Shown here: positions 18,543 through 28,689 of the stretch, one piece after another
Numbering within the stretch: the stretch's first letter is position 1
Layout: every line of letters begins with the position of its first letter
NCBI RefSeq assembly: GCF_023337795.1
Contig: NZ_JALIRS010000003.1
Span: forward strand, 124,001-188,000
Length of the DNA stretch: 64,000 bases
Origin: Lysinibacillus sp. BPa_S21
Lineage (GTDB): Bacteria; Bacillota; Bacilli; Bacillales_A; Planococcaceae
Direction: 5' to 3'
Position numbers and translations under genes: made by a program
Notes under the pieces: model-generated
Told to the model about the DNA's origin: nothing
The model's database searches: none
What the model saw: only the letters and a program-made list of their open reading frames with translations

Positions 18543-18600
18543 AACATTCACCTCCCCTCAAATGATTATACAAAAAATCATTATCTATGACTAATTGAAA

Positions 18601-19347
18601 TTACATTACCATGCCGCCATCTATATGTAACGTTTGACCAGTCATATAGTTAGCATCATCTGAAGCTAGAAAAGCTACTGCCTTTGCGATATCCTCAGGC
18701 TGCCCAAGTTTTGCTAGAGGAATTTGCGTAAGCATACCTTGCTTAAGATCTTCTGGTAGTTGCTCCGTCATTTCAGTTTCTATAAAGCCAGGTGCAATGG
18801 CATTTACTAGAATATTACGTGATGCTAATTCCTTGGCAGTCGTTTTAGTTAATCCTATAACACCTGCTTTAGCAGCTACGTAATTAGCTTGCCCTGCGTT
18901 TCCTGCTACTCCAACAATCGATGAAATATTGATGATACGGCCTGCACGTTGCTTCATCATTTGACGTGTTACTGCTTTTGTACAAAGGAAAACGCCTTTT
19001 AGATTCGTATCTAGCACATCATCCCATTCGTCTTCTTTCATACGCATTATCAAGTTATCACGCGTAATACCCGCGTTATTTACTAAAATATCTAGTGAGC
19101 CGAATGTTTTCACCGCTGCTTCCATTAAGGCTGTAACTTCCTCTGTTTTCGAAACACTTGCTTGAACAGCTATAGCTTCGCCACCATTCTCTTGAATTGC
19201 AGCGACTACTTCCTCTGCCTTTGCCTGTGAACCGCTGTAGTTAACGACAACCTTCGCACCCTCATCCGCAAGTTTTAATGCAATAGATCGCCCTATTCCA
19301 CGTGAAGCACCAGTTACAACAGCTACTTTACCCTCTAATTTACGCAT
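18601..19347 (-). CDS. fabG: 3-oxoacyl-[acyl-carrier-protein] reductase
   Basis: NADPH-dependent reduction of beta-ketoacyl-ACP in fatty-acid elongation. The 248-residue short-chain dehydrogenase has the nucleotide-binding [10 protein letters not shown] (near 12), [10 protein letters not shown], and the catalytic Ser-Tyr-Lys in [10 protein letters not shown] and NYVAAKAG. It overlaps the end of fabD by eight bases, indicating coupling. Confidence 0.98.
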   Translation of the reverse strand: MRKLEGKVAVVTGASRGIGRSIALKLADEGAKVVVNYSGSQAKAEEVVAAIQENGGEAIAVQASVSKTEEVTALMEAAVKTFGSLDILVNNAGITRDNLIMRMKEDEWDDVLDTNLKGVFLCTKAVTRQMMKQRAGRIINISSIVGVAGNAGQANYVAAKAGVIGLTKTTAKELASRNILVNAIAPGFIETEMTEQLPEDLKQGMLTQIPLAKLGQPEDIAKAVAFLASDDANYMTGQTLHIDGGMVM

Positions 19348-20293
19348 TAATTGTCCACTCCTTCGCCGCTTCCAGTACAGCCTCTAATGATGCTTCATCA
19401 TAAACACAGTATGTCGTTACAGATCGATCGATTTTTTTCACTAATCCGCTTAATACTTTGCCTGGTCCACACTCAATAAAGACGTCCACACCTTGTGCAA
19501 TCATTTCACGCACAGATGCTTCCCATTGTACAGCGCTATATACTTGTTCTACTAACTCATGCTGAATAGCAGAAACATCCTCTAATTCTTTCGCCATAAC
19601 ATTACCAATTACAGGAATTTGCGGCGCTGACAACGATATATCCGCCAACGTTTCTTTTAACTTTTCAGATGAAGGTCGCATTAGTTCTGAATGGAACGGA
19701 CCACTAACAACTAAAGGAATTGCTCGTTTTGCACCAGCTTCCTTTGCCGCTAGAGAAGCCTTTTCAACGCCTTCCTTTGTCCCAGAAATAACGATTTGCC
19801 CCGGACAGTTTACATTCGCTACCTGAACAGGATCACCTGCCGCAGATACTTGTTCAGTTACTTCATGCAGCGTCTCAAGCTCCATCCCTAAAATAGCTGC
19901 CATGGCACCTAGCCCTGCAGGTACAGCTTCATTCATATAAAGTCCACGCTTATGCACAACTGAAACTGCATCCTCAAACGATAACACACCCGCAATTACT
20001 AACGCGCTATATTCTCCAAGTGAATGTCCAGCTGCATAATTTGGCTTAATACCTGCTGCACGTAATTTTTCTGCAACCATTACGCCAGTAGTTAAGAGTG
20101 CCGGCTGTGCATGGTAAGTCAATGTAAGTTCCTCGGCTGGTCCCTCTAACATAAGCTTAGATAACTCAAAGCCAAGTGATTGATTTGCACGCTCGTAAAA
20201 TGCTTTACTTTCTGCCGCATTCTCGATAAACTCCTGCCCCATTCCAACTACTTGAGAACCTTGGCCTGGAAAAACAAATGCTATTTTCGTCAT
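19340..20293 (-). CDS. fabD: Malonyl-CoA:ACP transacylase
   Basis: Transfers malonyl groups from CoA to acyl carrier protein. The 317-residue protein has [14 protein letters not shown] at the N-terminus, the active-site serine in [12 protein letters not shown] (near 91) and the histidine region [10 protein letters not shown] (near 197). It sits between plsX and fabG, with a decayed repeat in the gap to plsX. Confidence 0.98.
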   Translation of the reverse strand: MTKIAFVFPGQGSQVVGMGQEFIENAAESKAFYERANQSLGFELSKLMLEGPAEELTLTYHAQPALLTTGVMVAEKLRAAGIKPNYAAGHSLGEYSALVIAGVLSFEDAVSVVHKRGLYMNEAVPAGLGAMAAILGMELETLHEVTEQVSAAGDPVQVANVNCPGQIVISGTKEGVEKASLAAKEAGAKRAIPLVVSGPFHSELMRPSSEKLKETLADISLSAPQIPVIGNVMAKELEDVSAIQHELVEQVYSAVQWEASVREMIAQGVDVFIECGPGKVLSGLVKKIDRSVTTYCVYDEASLEAVLEAAKEWTINA

Positions 20294-20317
20294 TTTTCAT
20301 TCATCCCCTTTGATCAA

Positions 20318-20425
20318 TTTTGCATCGGATTTGTGCTTAGGTAAGCAAATGTTTTTTGTACGGAAATGTTATCGCTTTCGCACAGAAAACCATGTTGCTG
20401 TCGCTTTACTTTTGCAACAGTAAAC
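20318..20425 (+). repeat. Decayed type B repeat fragment, copy B6
   Basis: Between plsX and fabD: ATCAATTTTGCATCGGATTT resembles the type B start with the first hairpin lost. It is followed by TTGTGCTTAGG, GTTATCGCTTTCGCACAGA and GTTGCTGTCGCTTTACTTTT. It ends two bases before the plsX stop codon and lies inside an operon rather than at its edge. Confidence 0.7.
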
Positions 20426-20427
20426 AT

Positions 20428-21420
20428 TTAATCCATTTCTAAGTGACGTACTGTATCTGTAATCGTCGAAATGACTGTATGCTCAACCATCGTATTTGCT
20501 TGGCGAATTGCACTGTATATCGCTTTAGCATTAGATGAGCCATGTGCCTTAATAACAGGTGCTTGTAAACCAAATAAGCCTGCACCGCCGTACTCTGTGT
20601 AGTCCATTTTATTTTTTAGATCACGCAAATTATTTTTCATAAGTGCTGCTGAAATTTTTGTTTTCGTTGAAGACATAAACGCCTCTTTTAACATTGAAAA
20701 TAACGCACCAGCTGTACCTTCGATTGACTTCAGCACCATATTACCTGTAAAACCATCCGTTACAACAACGTCCGCTACCCCTTCAAGCAAATCTCGAGCT
20801 TCAACGTTGCCGATAAAGTTTAAATCCGCTTCTTTCAATAATCCGAAAGCGGCCTTCGTTAATTCATTGCCCTTTTTATCCTCAGTACCGATATTTAACA
20901 AGCCGATACGTGGCTTTTGTAAGCCACCCACCTTTTTCGCATAAATATCGCCCATAATCGCATATTGCAATAAATGCTCAGGTCGCGCGTCTGCATTTGC
21001 CCCTAAATCAAGCATTAAGAAGCCCTTACCATCTAAAGTAGGAAGTGTAGTAGCTAGAGCAGGTCTAGCAATCCCTTCAATCCGGCCTACTTTAAATAAG
21101 CCTCCCGCCATTAAAGCACCTGTATTACCTGCAGAAAGACAAGCATCTGCCTTTCCTTCTTCAACTGCATCCATCATTCTTGCCATGGACGAATCCTTTT
21201 TACGACGAACAGCGCGTGCTGGATCGTCTGTTCCTTCAACAACTTCATCACAATGTACTACAGTTAATCGATCATGTATTTTTAAAAATGGTTCGAGCTT
21301 TTGCTGCTGACCATATAATTGAATTTCTAAATTCGGGATTTGTTCTAATGCTAATAAAGCACCTTCGACAACTGATTTTGGTGCGTTGTCGCCACCCATT
21401 CCATCAAGCGCTAATTTCAT
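20428..21420 (-). CDS. plsX: Phosphate acyltransferase PlsX
   Basis: Makes acyl-phosphate from acyl-ACP, the first committed step to phosphatidic acid with PlsY. The 330-residue protein begins [20 protein letters not shown] and has [13 protein letters not shown] (near 101), [14 protein letters not shown] and [20 protein letters not shown] (near 218). Its start overlaps the fapR stop by four bases. Confidence 0.98.
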   Translation of the reverse strand: MKLALDGMGGDNAPKSVVEGALLALEQIPNLEIQLYGQQQKLEPFLKIHDRLTVVHCDEVVEGTDDPARAVRRKKDSSMARMMDAVEEGKADACLSAGNTGALMAGGLFKVGRIEGIARPALATTLPTLDGKGFLMLDLGANADARPEHLLQYAIMGDIYAKKVGGLQKPRIGLLNIGTEDKKGNELTKAAFGLLKEADLNFIGNVEARDLLEGVADVVVTDGFTGNMVLKSIEGTAGALFSMLKEAFMSSTKTKISAALMKNNLRDLKNKMDYTEYGGAGLFGLQAPVIKAHGSSNAKAIYSAIRQANTMVEHTVISTITDTVRHLEMD

Positions 21421-22001
21421 TGTTGTTCACCTTTACCTTTCGTGCGGTACATATCAAATTCACCAACAAAAACTGTTTCACCGTTAACAGTGGATGTTAA
21501 CTCAACTTTTGTACGATGACTTTTTTCATCACGTCCTATAACGATTGCTTTTGTAATAACACGATCTCCAGCTCTAACAGGTTTCACAAAGGTAATGTTA
21601 GAATGTACTGTTAATGCAAGTTCGTCGTCAATAACCGCAACCGCTAATGAGTTTGCTTGCGCAAATAAATGATGTCCACGCGCGATGCCATTGCGCTGAA
21701 AAACATGTTCTTCTTTTACGTCAAAAATAGATAATGCACGATTATCCAATTCAATATCAATTATTTCTCCGATGACTTCATCAATCGGTAGTGATTTCAC
21801 TTCATTTTCATAGGTTTTCGAAGCAACATCTTTAATTCGTTCTCGTAATTCTGGAATCGCTAATTCCATACGATCTAAACGAATAGTTTGGACACTAACC
21901 TGAAACTGTGTTGCTAGCTGTTCATCTGTGACGAATGGATTATCAGCTATCGTTTCGGATAATAGTCGCTGTCGCTCTTTTTTCGTTCGTCTCAACATCA
22001 T
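21417..22001 (-). CDS. fapR: Fatty acid biosynthesis repressor FapR
   Basis: Repressor of fatty-acid and phospholipid genes, released by malonyl-CoA. The 194-residue protein has an N-terminal DeoR-like helix-turn-helix ([20 protein letters not shown], about 24-43) and a C-terminal hot-dog effector domain ([20 protein letters not shown], about 103-122). A matching operator lies just upstream, so autoregulation is likely as in B. subtilis. First gene of fapR-plsX-fabD-fabG-acpP. Confidence 0.97.
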   Translation of the reverse strand: MMLRRTKKERQRLLSETIADNPFVTDEQLATQFQVSVQTIRLDRMELAIPELRERIKDVASKTYENEVKSLPIDEVIGEIIDIELDNRALSIFDVKEEHVFQRNGIARGHHLFAQANSLAVAVIDDELALTVHSNITFVKPVRAGDRVITKAIVIGRDEKSHRTKVELTSTVNGETVFVGEFDMYRTKGKGEQQ

Positions 22002-22021
22002 TCGCCACCTTTTTAGTTGTT

Positions 22022-22040
22022 ATTAGCACTTGGTACTAAT
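22022..22040 (-). promoter_or_regulatory. FapR operator
   Basis: ATTAGCACTTGGTACTAAT (plus strand) has ATTAG/CTAAT arms, and on the minus strand reads ATTAGTACCAAGTGCTAAT, close to the known FapR box (TTAGTACC-N-TACTAA type). It lies 21 bases before the fapR start, where it can block transcription. Confidence 0.8.
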
Positions 22041-22056
22041 ATCAGTATATAGAGTA

Positions 22057-22102
22057 TAAAAAAAGAATGCAAGACTTGTTTTCAAAACAAGTGCTTACAT
22101 TC
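22057..22102 (-). terminator. Terminator after recG
   Basis: Minus strand: a long near-perfect hairpin GGAATGTAAGCACTTGTTTT / AAAACAAGTCTTGCATTC followed by seven T. It isolates fapR from recG read-through. Confidence 0.93.
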
Positions 22103-22123
22103 CAAATTGGGTATCAAAATCAG

Positions 22124-24169
22124 CTAATCAAAGCGTTCTCCCTGTAAAACACCTGAATTTTCAAGCATTTCACGTAAACATTTGTATTCTTCATCATGCC
22201 AAAAAGCATCAGTCTCCATCATATCCGTTGCATCTTTTCTTGCGGTTTCAAGTATTCGATAATCATGTACTAAATCCGCTACTTTAAAATCAGGCAAACC
22301 ACTTTGTTTACGCCCAAAGAAATCACCTGGACCACGTAGTTCCAAATCCTTTTCCGCTAAACGGAAGCCATCATTCGTTTCCGTCATCGACTGCATTCGC
22401 TCTTTGCCTTCATCAGATTTAGGATCGGCTAACAACACACAATATGACTGATGTTCACCTCGCCCTACGCGCCCACGTAGCTGATGCAACTGAGCTAAGC
22501 CGAAGCGTTCAGCGTCATAAATAATCATAAAAGTTGCATTCGGTACGTTCACTCCAACCTCAACAACGGTTGTAGATACAAGCACATGGATTGTTCCCTC
22601 ACTAAAGGCACGCATGACAGCGTCTTTTTCATCCGCGGATAGGCGACCATGCATTAAACCAACATTGTAACGTCCATTAAAATATGCGGCAAGCTGTTCA
22701 TAGATTTCTACTGCATTTTGTACATCCAATTTATCTGATTCCTCAATCAACGGGCAAATAGCATAAGCCTGTCTACCAGCAGCAAGCTCTAATTCTAACT
22801 TTGACATAACAGAGCCAAATTGCTCTTTTTTCATCCAATGCGTTTCAATTTGCTTACGCCCCGCTGGCATTTCATCTATCATGGAAACATCCATTTCTCC
22901 AAATGCTGTGATCGCCAATGTACGTGGTATTGGTGTCGCAGTCATAAAGAGCACATCTGGATTTTCTCCTTTATCGCGTAGTATTCTACGTTGCTCTACA
23001 CCAAAACGATGCTGTTCATCTGTAATAACAAAACCAAGCTTATAAAAAACGACATCAGGCTGAATTAGCGCATGTGTACCAATTAAAATATCTATGTCTC
23101 CGTTTTCTAATTCTTCTAAAAGCAAACGACGCTCCTTGGCTTTCGTCGATCCAGATAGTAAAGCTACACGTACGCCAAATGGCTCAAACCATTCCTTCAA
23201 ACTTTCAGCATGCTGTTCTGCTAAAATTTCCGTCGGCGCCATTAAAGCTCCCTGAAAACCAGCAGTTACAGCTGCGTATAAACATATTGCAGCAACAACA
23301 GTTTTCCCCGACCCTACATCACCTTGAAGTAAGCGGTTCATACGATGTGGCTCTTTCAAATCCTTACAAATTTCATTGACGACGCGTTTTTGTGCACCCG
23401 TTAATTCATAAGGTAATGAGGCAATGAAGACACGCAACTTTTGCAAATCAAACTTTATAACGGTTCCTTGCTCGCTATCTTTCCTAATTTTACGCAACGC
23501 TTGAATACGTAGTTGAAAGTTTAGTAGCTCTTCATAGGCAAATCGTCTTCTAGCCTGCTTGGCATGCCCTGCATCAATAGGGAAATGAATTCCCTCAAGC
23601 CCATCACGCATTGAAGCAAGCTTATACTCCGCCTGTAAATGTTGCGGAACTGCATCTGGTATTTCTGTACCAAACTCATCTAATGCTTGGCGCATATATT
23701 TACGGAAACGTTTTTGTGGAATCAACCCTTTTAAACTATAAACAGGTTCAAAGTCGACCTGATCTGTCTTAGGACCAAATGTAACGGATGTTCCATTAAT
23801 AACTTGTCTGCCGCGATCCCATTTACCTGTTACTGTAATAATAGCTCCCGGTACAAGCTTTTGCTTCAAATAGCCTTGATTAAAAAAAACTACCTTCACT
23901 AAATGCCTACCTGCAAGCACCGTGACTTGTAAACGTGATTTGTTGCGCCCTAAAAACAATATGGTCGGCTCACGTTCCACTTTACACTCAACAGTGACAC
24001 GTTCATTGTGTGGTGTTTGCGCCAAATCCTTCAAACGAAAATCCTCATGTCGATGCGGAAACGTCCATAACAAATCCTCTATCGTCCCGATGCCCAATGC
24101 CTCTAAATGTCCTGCTGTTTCTTTCCCGATTCCCTTTAAATCAGTAACGGGATTCGTTAAATCAGTCAC
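22124..24169 (-). CDS. recG: ATP-dependent DNA helicase RecG
   Basis: Branch-migrating helicase that reverses stalled forks and processes recombination intermediates. The 681-residue protein has an N-terminal wedge/OB domain (RVTVECKVEREPTILFLGR), Walker A LLQGDVGSGKTVVAA (near 282), DEQHRFG (near 388), TATPIPRTL, VSTTVVEVGVNVPNA and QLRGRVGRGEHQS. The open frame begins at a TTG seven codons earlier, but that codon lies just before the GGAGGAG ribosome binding site. The GTG at 24167-24169 is the first usable in-frame start and gives the length of B. subtilis RecG (682). Confidence 0.95.
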   Translation of the reverse strand: MTDLTNPVTDLKGIGKETAGHLEALGIGTIEDLLWTFPHRHEDFRLKDLAQTPHNERVTVECKVEREPTILFLGRNKSRLQVTVLAGRHLVKVVFFNQGYLKQKLVPGAIITVTGKWDRGRQVINGTSVTFGPKTDQVDFEPVYSLKGLIPQKRFRKYMRQALDEFGTEIPDAVPQHLQAEYKLASMRDGLEGIHFPIDAGHAKQARRRFAYEELLNFQLRIQALRKIRKDSEQGTVIKFDLQKLRVFIASLPYELTGAQKRVVNEICKDLKEPHRMNRLLQGDVGSGKTVVAAICLYAAVTAGFQGALMAPTEILAEQHAESLKEWFEPFGVRVALLSGSTKAKERRLLLEELENGDIDILIGTHALIQPDVVFYKLGFVITDEQHRFGVEQRRILRDKGENPDVLFMTATPIPRTLAITAFGEMDVSMIDEMPAGRKQIETHWMKKEQFGSVMSKLELELAAGRQAYAICPLIEESDKLDVQNAVEIYEQLAAYFNGRYNVGLMHGRLSADEKDAVMRAFSEGTIHVLVSTTVVEVGVNVPNATFMIIYDAERFGLAQLHQLRGRVGRGEHQSYCVLLADPKSDEGKERMQSMTETNDGFRLAEKDLELRGPGDFFGRKQSGLPDFKVADLVHDYRILETARKDATDMMETDAFWHDEEYKCLREMLENSGVLQGERFD

Positions 24170-24463
24170 CTTGCACGACAACTCCTCCAAAATTTTTCAC
24201 CACAAGTACTTTACCTGCAGTTATTCGTTTAACCATACTATTTTTCAGCATATGAGTTGTCCCCCTTCATACGATTACTCTTAGCGTTTAACACCTTTGA
24301 ACAACGCTCGCATTATTATTCTCAATATTATTATATAACTTTTCATTCAGTAAGATAGCCATTCAATTCATTAATAATTGATTGATCGTTAATTATATCG
24401 AATGAATCATCATTTTTTCATCCTATTTCCTTATTCATTCTGGTTTCATCACCCTAACGCGTG

Positions 24464-24820
24464 GTTGATTTCCGTTCCGACTGGGCGCTTTGCCGCTGAC
24501 GCTTCGCTTTCGCGCAGATAAAACATTGTAGCTGTCGCTTTGCTTTCGCTACAGATAAAACATTGCCGCTGACGCTTCGCTTTCGCGCAGAGCAGAGCTT
24601 CCTGGGGGCGTCCGATGAGCCGCTTGGGGCAACAGGTGTTTTTTGCGCGAAAGCGTAGTGTTAACGCAGCGGCAGCAGAGGGTTTTGTTTGTGCGAAAGC
24701 GCAGCGACAGCAACAGCAGGATGTTGGTCACGAAGGCGTTATCACAGGATGTGATGTTCTTAGCCTTCGTTCCCCTATCGCTAATCCCCAAGGAGTCGCC
24801 CAGTCTCCACTCCAATCAAC
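24464..24820 (+). repeat. Dispersed intergenic repeat, type A, copy A3
   Basis: A 357-base element upstream of recG. Left end GTTGATTTCCGTTCCGACTG, three left-hand CGCT-rich units, GAGCTTCCTGGGGGCGTC, the inverted GCGAAAGCG half, the nested stem-loop 24732-24768 (inner ATCACA-GGA-TGTGAT) and right end CCAATCAAC. Nearly the same sequence as A1. The flanks 24170-24463 and 24821-25040 show no gene; the second has an AATGGTGG / CCACCATT pair about 60 bases apart of unclear meaning. Confidence 0.9.
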
Positions 24821-25040
24821 ATATCTACATAGCATACATTTTAGCTACTTTCAGCGAATGTATATTGTACCGAAAGCGTATCCGATAGGTATATGCATTA
24901 TGTAACGTAGGTAAAACGGCAGATACAAAAATCTCTTACCCTTATAAATGGTGGAATGAATGCAGGGTATCACCAAGAGAATTTATACTCTTTGTCTCAA
25001 ATATCCACTTGTACCACCATTATGCTTTTCACTTTCACCT

Positions 25041-25074
25041 AAAAAAACACGCCTCCCTTTGGAAAGCGTGTTTA
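25041..25074 (-). terminator. Terminator after sdaAA
   Basis: Minus strand AAACACGC-loop-GCGTGTTTTTTT, seven bases after the sdaAA stop. Confidence 0.9.
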
Positions 25075-25080
25075 CTATTG

Positions 25081-25992
25081 TTATTTTTGGAGTGACTTGA
25101 TACTTTCTAAATTGCCATTATCAAAGATGGCTTTGCTAATCGCTCTACCTGTTGGTGTTGCCGCAAGGCCTCCGCGCGCAGTTTCTTTTAGATTCGGACT
25201 CATAGATTGTCCAATTCGATACATCGCACCAATCACCTCGTCACACGGAATGCGACTTGTGACCCCTGCAAGCGCCATATCCGCTGCCACAAGGGAATTT
25301 GCAGCTCCCATCGCATTGCGCTTAACACAAGGAACCTCTACTAACCCAGCTACCGGGTCACATACAAGCCCTAGCATATTTTTTAGTGTAATAGCAAATG
25401 CTTCTGCACATTGCTTTGGTGTACCACCAGCCATCTCTACAATCGCAGCTGCGGCCATACCCGCAGCCGAGCCGACCTCTGCTTGACACCCACCAGCTGC
25501 ACCCGATATCGACGCATTATTGGCAACTACGAAACCGAAAGCACCCGACGTGAATAAATAACGAATCATTTGCTCACGCGTTGGATTCAGCTTGTTTTTC
25601 ACTGCAAACAGCGTCCCCGGCACTACTCCAGCTGAGCCTGCAGTTGGGGTAGCACAGATTGTACCCATAGCCGCATTCACTTCATTTGTAGCAACCGCTT
25701 TACTCACTGCGTCTAATAACAAATCCCCTGACAATGAATTTCCTTGTGCAATGTAATTTTGAAGCAATACTGCATCACCGCCTGTTAAGCCTGTTACAGA
25801 TTTCACACCCTTCAAGCCTCTTTCAACAGCTTCCTCCATCACCGTTAAATTATTGTCCATTTGTTGTATAATTTCTTCTCTTGTACGTCCAGTTATTAAC
25901 ATTTCCTGCTCAATCATAATTTCAGAAATGAATTTTCCTTCTTGTTCCGCTCGTTCAACTAGTTCACGAACATTATGAAACAATACATCCAT
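25081..25992 (-). CDS. sdaAA: L-serine dehydratase, alpha chain
   Basis: With the beta chain deaminates L-serine to pyruvate and ammonia using an oxygen-sensitive 4Fe-4S cluster. The 303-residue protein has GTICATPTAGSAGVVPGT (near 110), SISGAAGGCQAEVGSAAGMA (near 162) and CDPVAGLVEVPCVKRN (near 211), which hold the cluster cysteines. It follows sdaAB by 14 bases. The same pair precedes recG in B. subtilis. Confidence 0.97.
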   Translation of the reverse strand: MDVLFHNVRELVERAEQEGKFISEIMIEQEMLITGRTREEIIQQMDNNLTVMEEAVERGLKGVKSVTGLTGGDAVLLQNYIAQGNSLSGDLLLDAVSKAVATNEVNAAMGTICATPTAGSAGVVPGTLFAVKNKLNPTREQMIRYLFTSGAFGFVVANNASISGAAGGCQAEVGSAAGMAAAAIVEMAGGTPKQCAEAFAITLKNMLGLVCDPVAGLVEVPCVKRNAMGAANSLVAADMALAGVTSRIPCDEVIGAMYRIGQSMSPNLKETARGGLAATPTGRAISKAIFDNGNLESIKSLQK

Positions 25993-26006
25993 ATTTAGAC
26001 ACCTCC

Positions 26007-26669
26007 TTAGTTATTAATTTTAGAAACCTTCGAAATATGTGGTATTAAAGAAATTTGTTGTAATACTTTATCCTCGATGTTTTGATCGACTTCTATCACC
26101 ATAAGAGCCGTTAAACCACGTTCTATACGAGAAACCTCCATATGCCCAATGTTGACGGCATGCATCGCTAAGCAATTTGCCACATTGGCAATACAACCAG
26201 CACGATCATCGTGGACAACAAGGATTGCTGGCATGCCACCTGTTAAGCGCAACTTAAAGCCATTCACTTCACTGACTTCAATTTTACCGCCACCGATTGA
26301 AATACCAACAACAGACATCTCCCCTTCGTCATCACCAATCACAAGGCGAGCTGTGTTCGGATGCTCCATATTTGCTGTTTCAGGGATAAATTCGTAATCT
26401 AAGCCTGCCTTTTCTGCATCGGCAAAAGCTGTTTTAATACGCTCATCAAATGTATCGTAATTTAATAGGCCACCTATCAAAGCTACATCTGTTCCATGTC
26501 CTTTATACGTTTCAGCAAAAGAACCATATAAGTGAATTTTTGCCCACTTTGGTTGTCTTCCAAATAAATCTCTGGCAACGCGTCCAATTCGTGCAGCGCC
26601 TGCCGTATGTGAAGAAGAAGGCCCAATCATCACTGGTCCAATAATATCAAATACTGAAGTAAACTTCAT
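26007..26669 (-). CDS. sdaAB: L-serine dehydratase, beta chain
   Basis: Partner of SdaAA. The 220-residue protein has the family start FDIIGPVMIGPSSSHTAGAA (about residues 7-26), GSFAETYKGHGTDVALIGGL, and a C-terminal ACT domain (AILVVHDDRAGCIANVANCL to IEVDQN), a likely regulatory or serine-sensing part. Start and stop are clear; cotranscribed with sdaAA. Confidence 0.97.
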   Translation of the reverse strand: MKFTSVFDIIGPVMIGPSSSHTAGAARIGRVARDLFGRQPKWAKIHLYGSFAETYKGHGTDVALIGGLLNYDTFDERIKTAFADAEKAGLDYEFIPETANMEHPNTARLVIGDDEGEMSVVGISIGGGKIEVSEVNGFKLRLTGGMPAILVVHDDRAGCIANVANCLAMHAVNIGHMEVSRIERGLTALMVIEVDQNIEDKVLQQISLIPHISKVSKINN

Positions 26670-26961
26670 ACTAACACCCCTCTATCATATCTAAATAATA
26701 ATATCGATTTTTTATTTATATCATGCTTGATAGTTACTATAAAAGTAAAGCACTTCTTTATCAACTTTCAGAAAATTTACACGACTATAATTTACACAAT
26801 GGAAATACAGATGAACTATTGTCCACACTATATATACAATGATTTCAAAATGCTAGTTCCACAGCATTTTCAAGTTTATTGTCCACTGGATACATACACT
26901 GAATCATTCATTTTTAGCGGAATTATATCGCCTATAATCCCCTACTCTCCTTTTACCATAA
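26670..26961. other. Intergenic region with imperfect direct repeat and hairpin
   Basis: No gene is supported. TATTGTCCACACTATATATA (from about 26817) is echoed by TATTGTCCACTGGATACATA (from about 26878). Between them lies a perfect stem AAAATGCT-8 bases-AGCATTTT (26847-26870). No function is assigned. Confidence 0.4.
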
Positions 26962-26994
26962 ACAAAAGCAGTACACGGCTTGTGCACTGCTTTG
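26962..26994 (-). terminator. Terminator after fakA
   Basis: Minus strand AAAGCAGTGCAC-loop-GTGTACTGCTTTTGTTT, 28 bases after the fakA stop. Confidence 0.85.
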
Positions 26995-27021
26995 TCTACT
27001 TATACGCAAAGTAGCATTGAA

Positions 27022-28671
27022 TTATTCTACTGAAATAATATATGGATATAATCCTTGTTTACCATTAAATAACTCTACTTCGACCTCTGGATATTTCTCT
27101 TCAATAAATTTCACTAATTCTGAGGCGTTTTCTTCCGTTGTATCCTCACCGTAGATGACTGTTACAATTTCTGCATCCTCATCCACTAAATCAGTAATTA
27201 CCTTCTCAGCAGCATCTTTTAATGCTGGAGTAGATAATACAATTTTCCCTTCCGCAAGGGCCATGAAATCATCCTTATGAATTTCCACACCATCAATAGA
27301 TGTATCTCGCACAGCATAAGTTACTTGGCCCGTTTTAACATTTGCAAAGGCTTCTGTCATTGTTGCTTGGTTCATGTCAACTGCCGCCTCTGGATTAAAC
27401 GATAAAATCGCCGCCATACCTTGAGGGATCGTTTTCGTTGGAACTACAGCAGCTTCTATATCTAAAAGCTCTACTGCTTGTTCTGCTGCCATCACAATAT
27501 TTTTGTTATTTGGTAAAATTAATACTTTTTCAGCACCAATTTCTTGTACTGCTTTCACAATATCTTCTGTTGAAGGGTTCATTGTTTGACCACCTTCAAT
27601 AACATAAGAGGCACCAATTGAACGAAGTAATTCAGCAACACCCTCGCCCATTGCAATTGTTACAATTGCATATGGATGCTTTTCAGCTTTTTTAGCTGGA
27701 GAAGGTGCTTTATGATCCTCACCAACAATAGCAGAATGCTGTTCACGCATATTGTCAACTTTAATTTTAATAAGACTACCATATTTTTGACCCATTGCTA
27801 AAACGGAGCCTGGTTGTTCAGAATGAATATGCACTTTCGCAATCTCTTCATCTGAAATAACGAGTAAAGAATCACCAAGCGGGTTTAATTCATTGCGGAA
27901 TTGTTCTTCGTTAAATGGCTCTTTTCCTTCTTCAAAACGTACCATGATTTCAGTACAATAACCAAATTCAATATCTACAGTATTCATAAAATCTTGTGCT
28001 CTATGATGTTCTGCATTAATTAAATCGTCTAAAGTTGCTTCATTTTTCACTGGCAAAGGCTCGCCCTTTAAGGATGCTAAAAATCCTTCATATACGAATA
28101 GAAGACCCTGACCGCCACTATCTACAACACCGACTTCTTTAAGAACAGGTAGAAGTTCAGGTGTACGCGCTAACGAAGCCTGTGCTTCAGCAGTAAATGC
28201 TTCCATCACCGCAATGATGTCAGTTTCAGTTTCTGCCACTTCCACACCTTTTTTCGCCGCTTCACGCGCAACTGTTAAAATTGTTCCTTCAACTGGCTTC
28301 ATTACTGCTTTGTAGGCAGTTTCTACGCCTGCTTGGAAGGCACCTGCAAAGCCCTTAGCATCAATTGTCGCTTCTTTTTCAATAAATTTACCAAAACCAC
28401 GGAATAACTGCGATAAAATAACACCAGAATTTCCGCGTGCCCCCATAAGTAAACCTTTTGATAAAGCTTGAGCTGTTTTGCCGATATGTTCTGAAGCATT
28501 AAGCTCCGTTTCCTTTGCCCCAGATGTCATCGATAAGTTCATATTCGTTCCTGTATCTCCATCTGGTACTGGAAATACATTTAATGAATCAACATAATTT
28601 GCATTTTGGAATAGGTGATGGGCACCCATTTGCACCATTTCTGCAAACTTTATTCCGTCTAAAGACTGCAT
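27022..28671 (-). CDS. fakA: Fatty acid kinase catalytic subunit FakA (YloV)
   Basis: Phosphorylates fatty acids bound to a FakB/DegV protein, feeding host or free fatty acids into phospholipids. The 549-residue protein has an N-terminal DAK2 kinase domain with VFPVPDGDTGTNMNLSMT (near 33), GARGNSGVILSQLFRGFG (near 78) and DSGGQGLL (near 180), then the FakA C-terminal domain (KVLILPNNKNIVMAAEQAVE, TIPQGMAAILSFNPE). It lies after yloU in the same transcript, the normal order. Confidence 0.96.
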   Translation of the reverse strand: MQSLDGIKFAEMVQMGAHHLFQNANYVDSLNVFPVPDGDTGTNMNLSMTSGAKETELNASEHIGKTAQALSKGLLMGARGNSGVILSQLFRGFGKFIEKEATIDAKGFAGAFQAGVETAYKAVMKPVEGTILTVAREAAKKGVEVAETETDIIAVMEAFTAEAQASLARTPELLPVLKEVGVVDSGGQGLLFVYEGFLASLKGEPLPVKNEATLDDLINAEHHRAQDFMNTVDIEFGYCTEIMVRFEEGKEPFNEEQFRNELNPLGDSLLVISDEEIAKVHIHSEQPGSVLAMGQKYGSLIKIKVDNMREQHSAIVGEDHKAPSPAKKAEKHPYAIVTIAMGEGVAELLRSIGASYVIEGGQTMNPSTEDIVKAVQEIGAEKVLILPNNKNIVMAAEQAVELLDIEAAVVPTKTIPQGMAAILSFNPEAAVDMNQATMTEAFANVKTGQVTYAVRDTSIDGVEIHKDDFMALAEGKIVLSTPALKDAAEKVITDLVDEDAEIVTVIYGEDTTEENASELVKFIEEKYPEVEVELFNGKQGLYPYIISVE

Positions 28672-28689
28672 TAGATTTAGTTCCTCCTC

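Noticed and set aside
24549..24815. 88-codon minus-strand frame with the peptide RLGDSLGIS
   Set aside because: Inside repeat A3. The same peptide appears in frames of A1 and A4 only because the DNA repeats.
24940..25020. Possible tRNA or riboswitch in the gap between recG and sdaAA (paired AATGGTGG/CCACCATT)
   Set aside because: The inner sequence does not form a cloverleaf or any riboswitch core I recognise.
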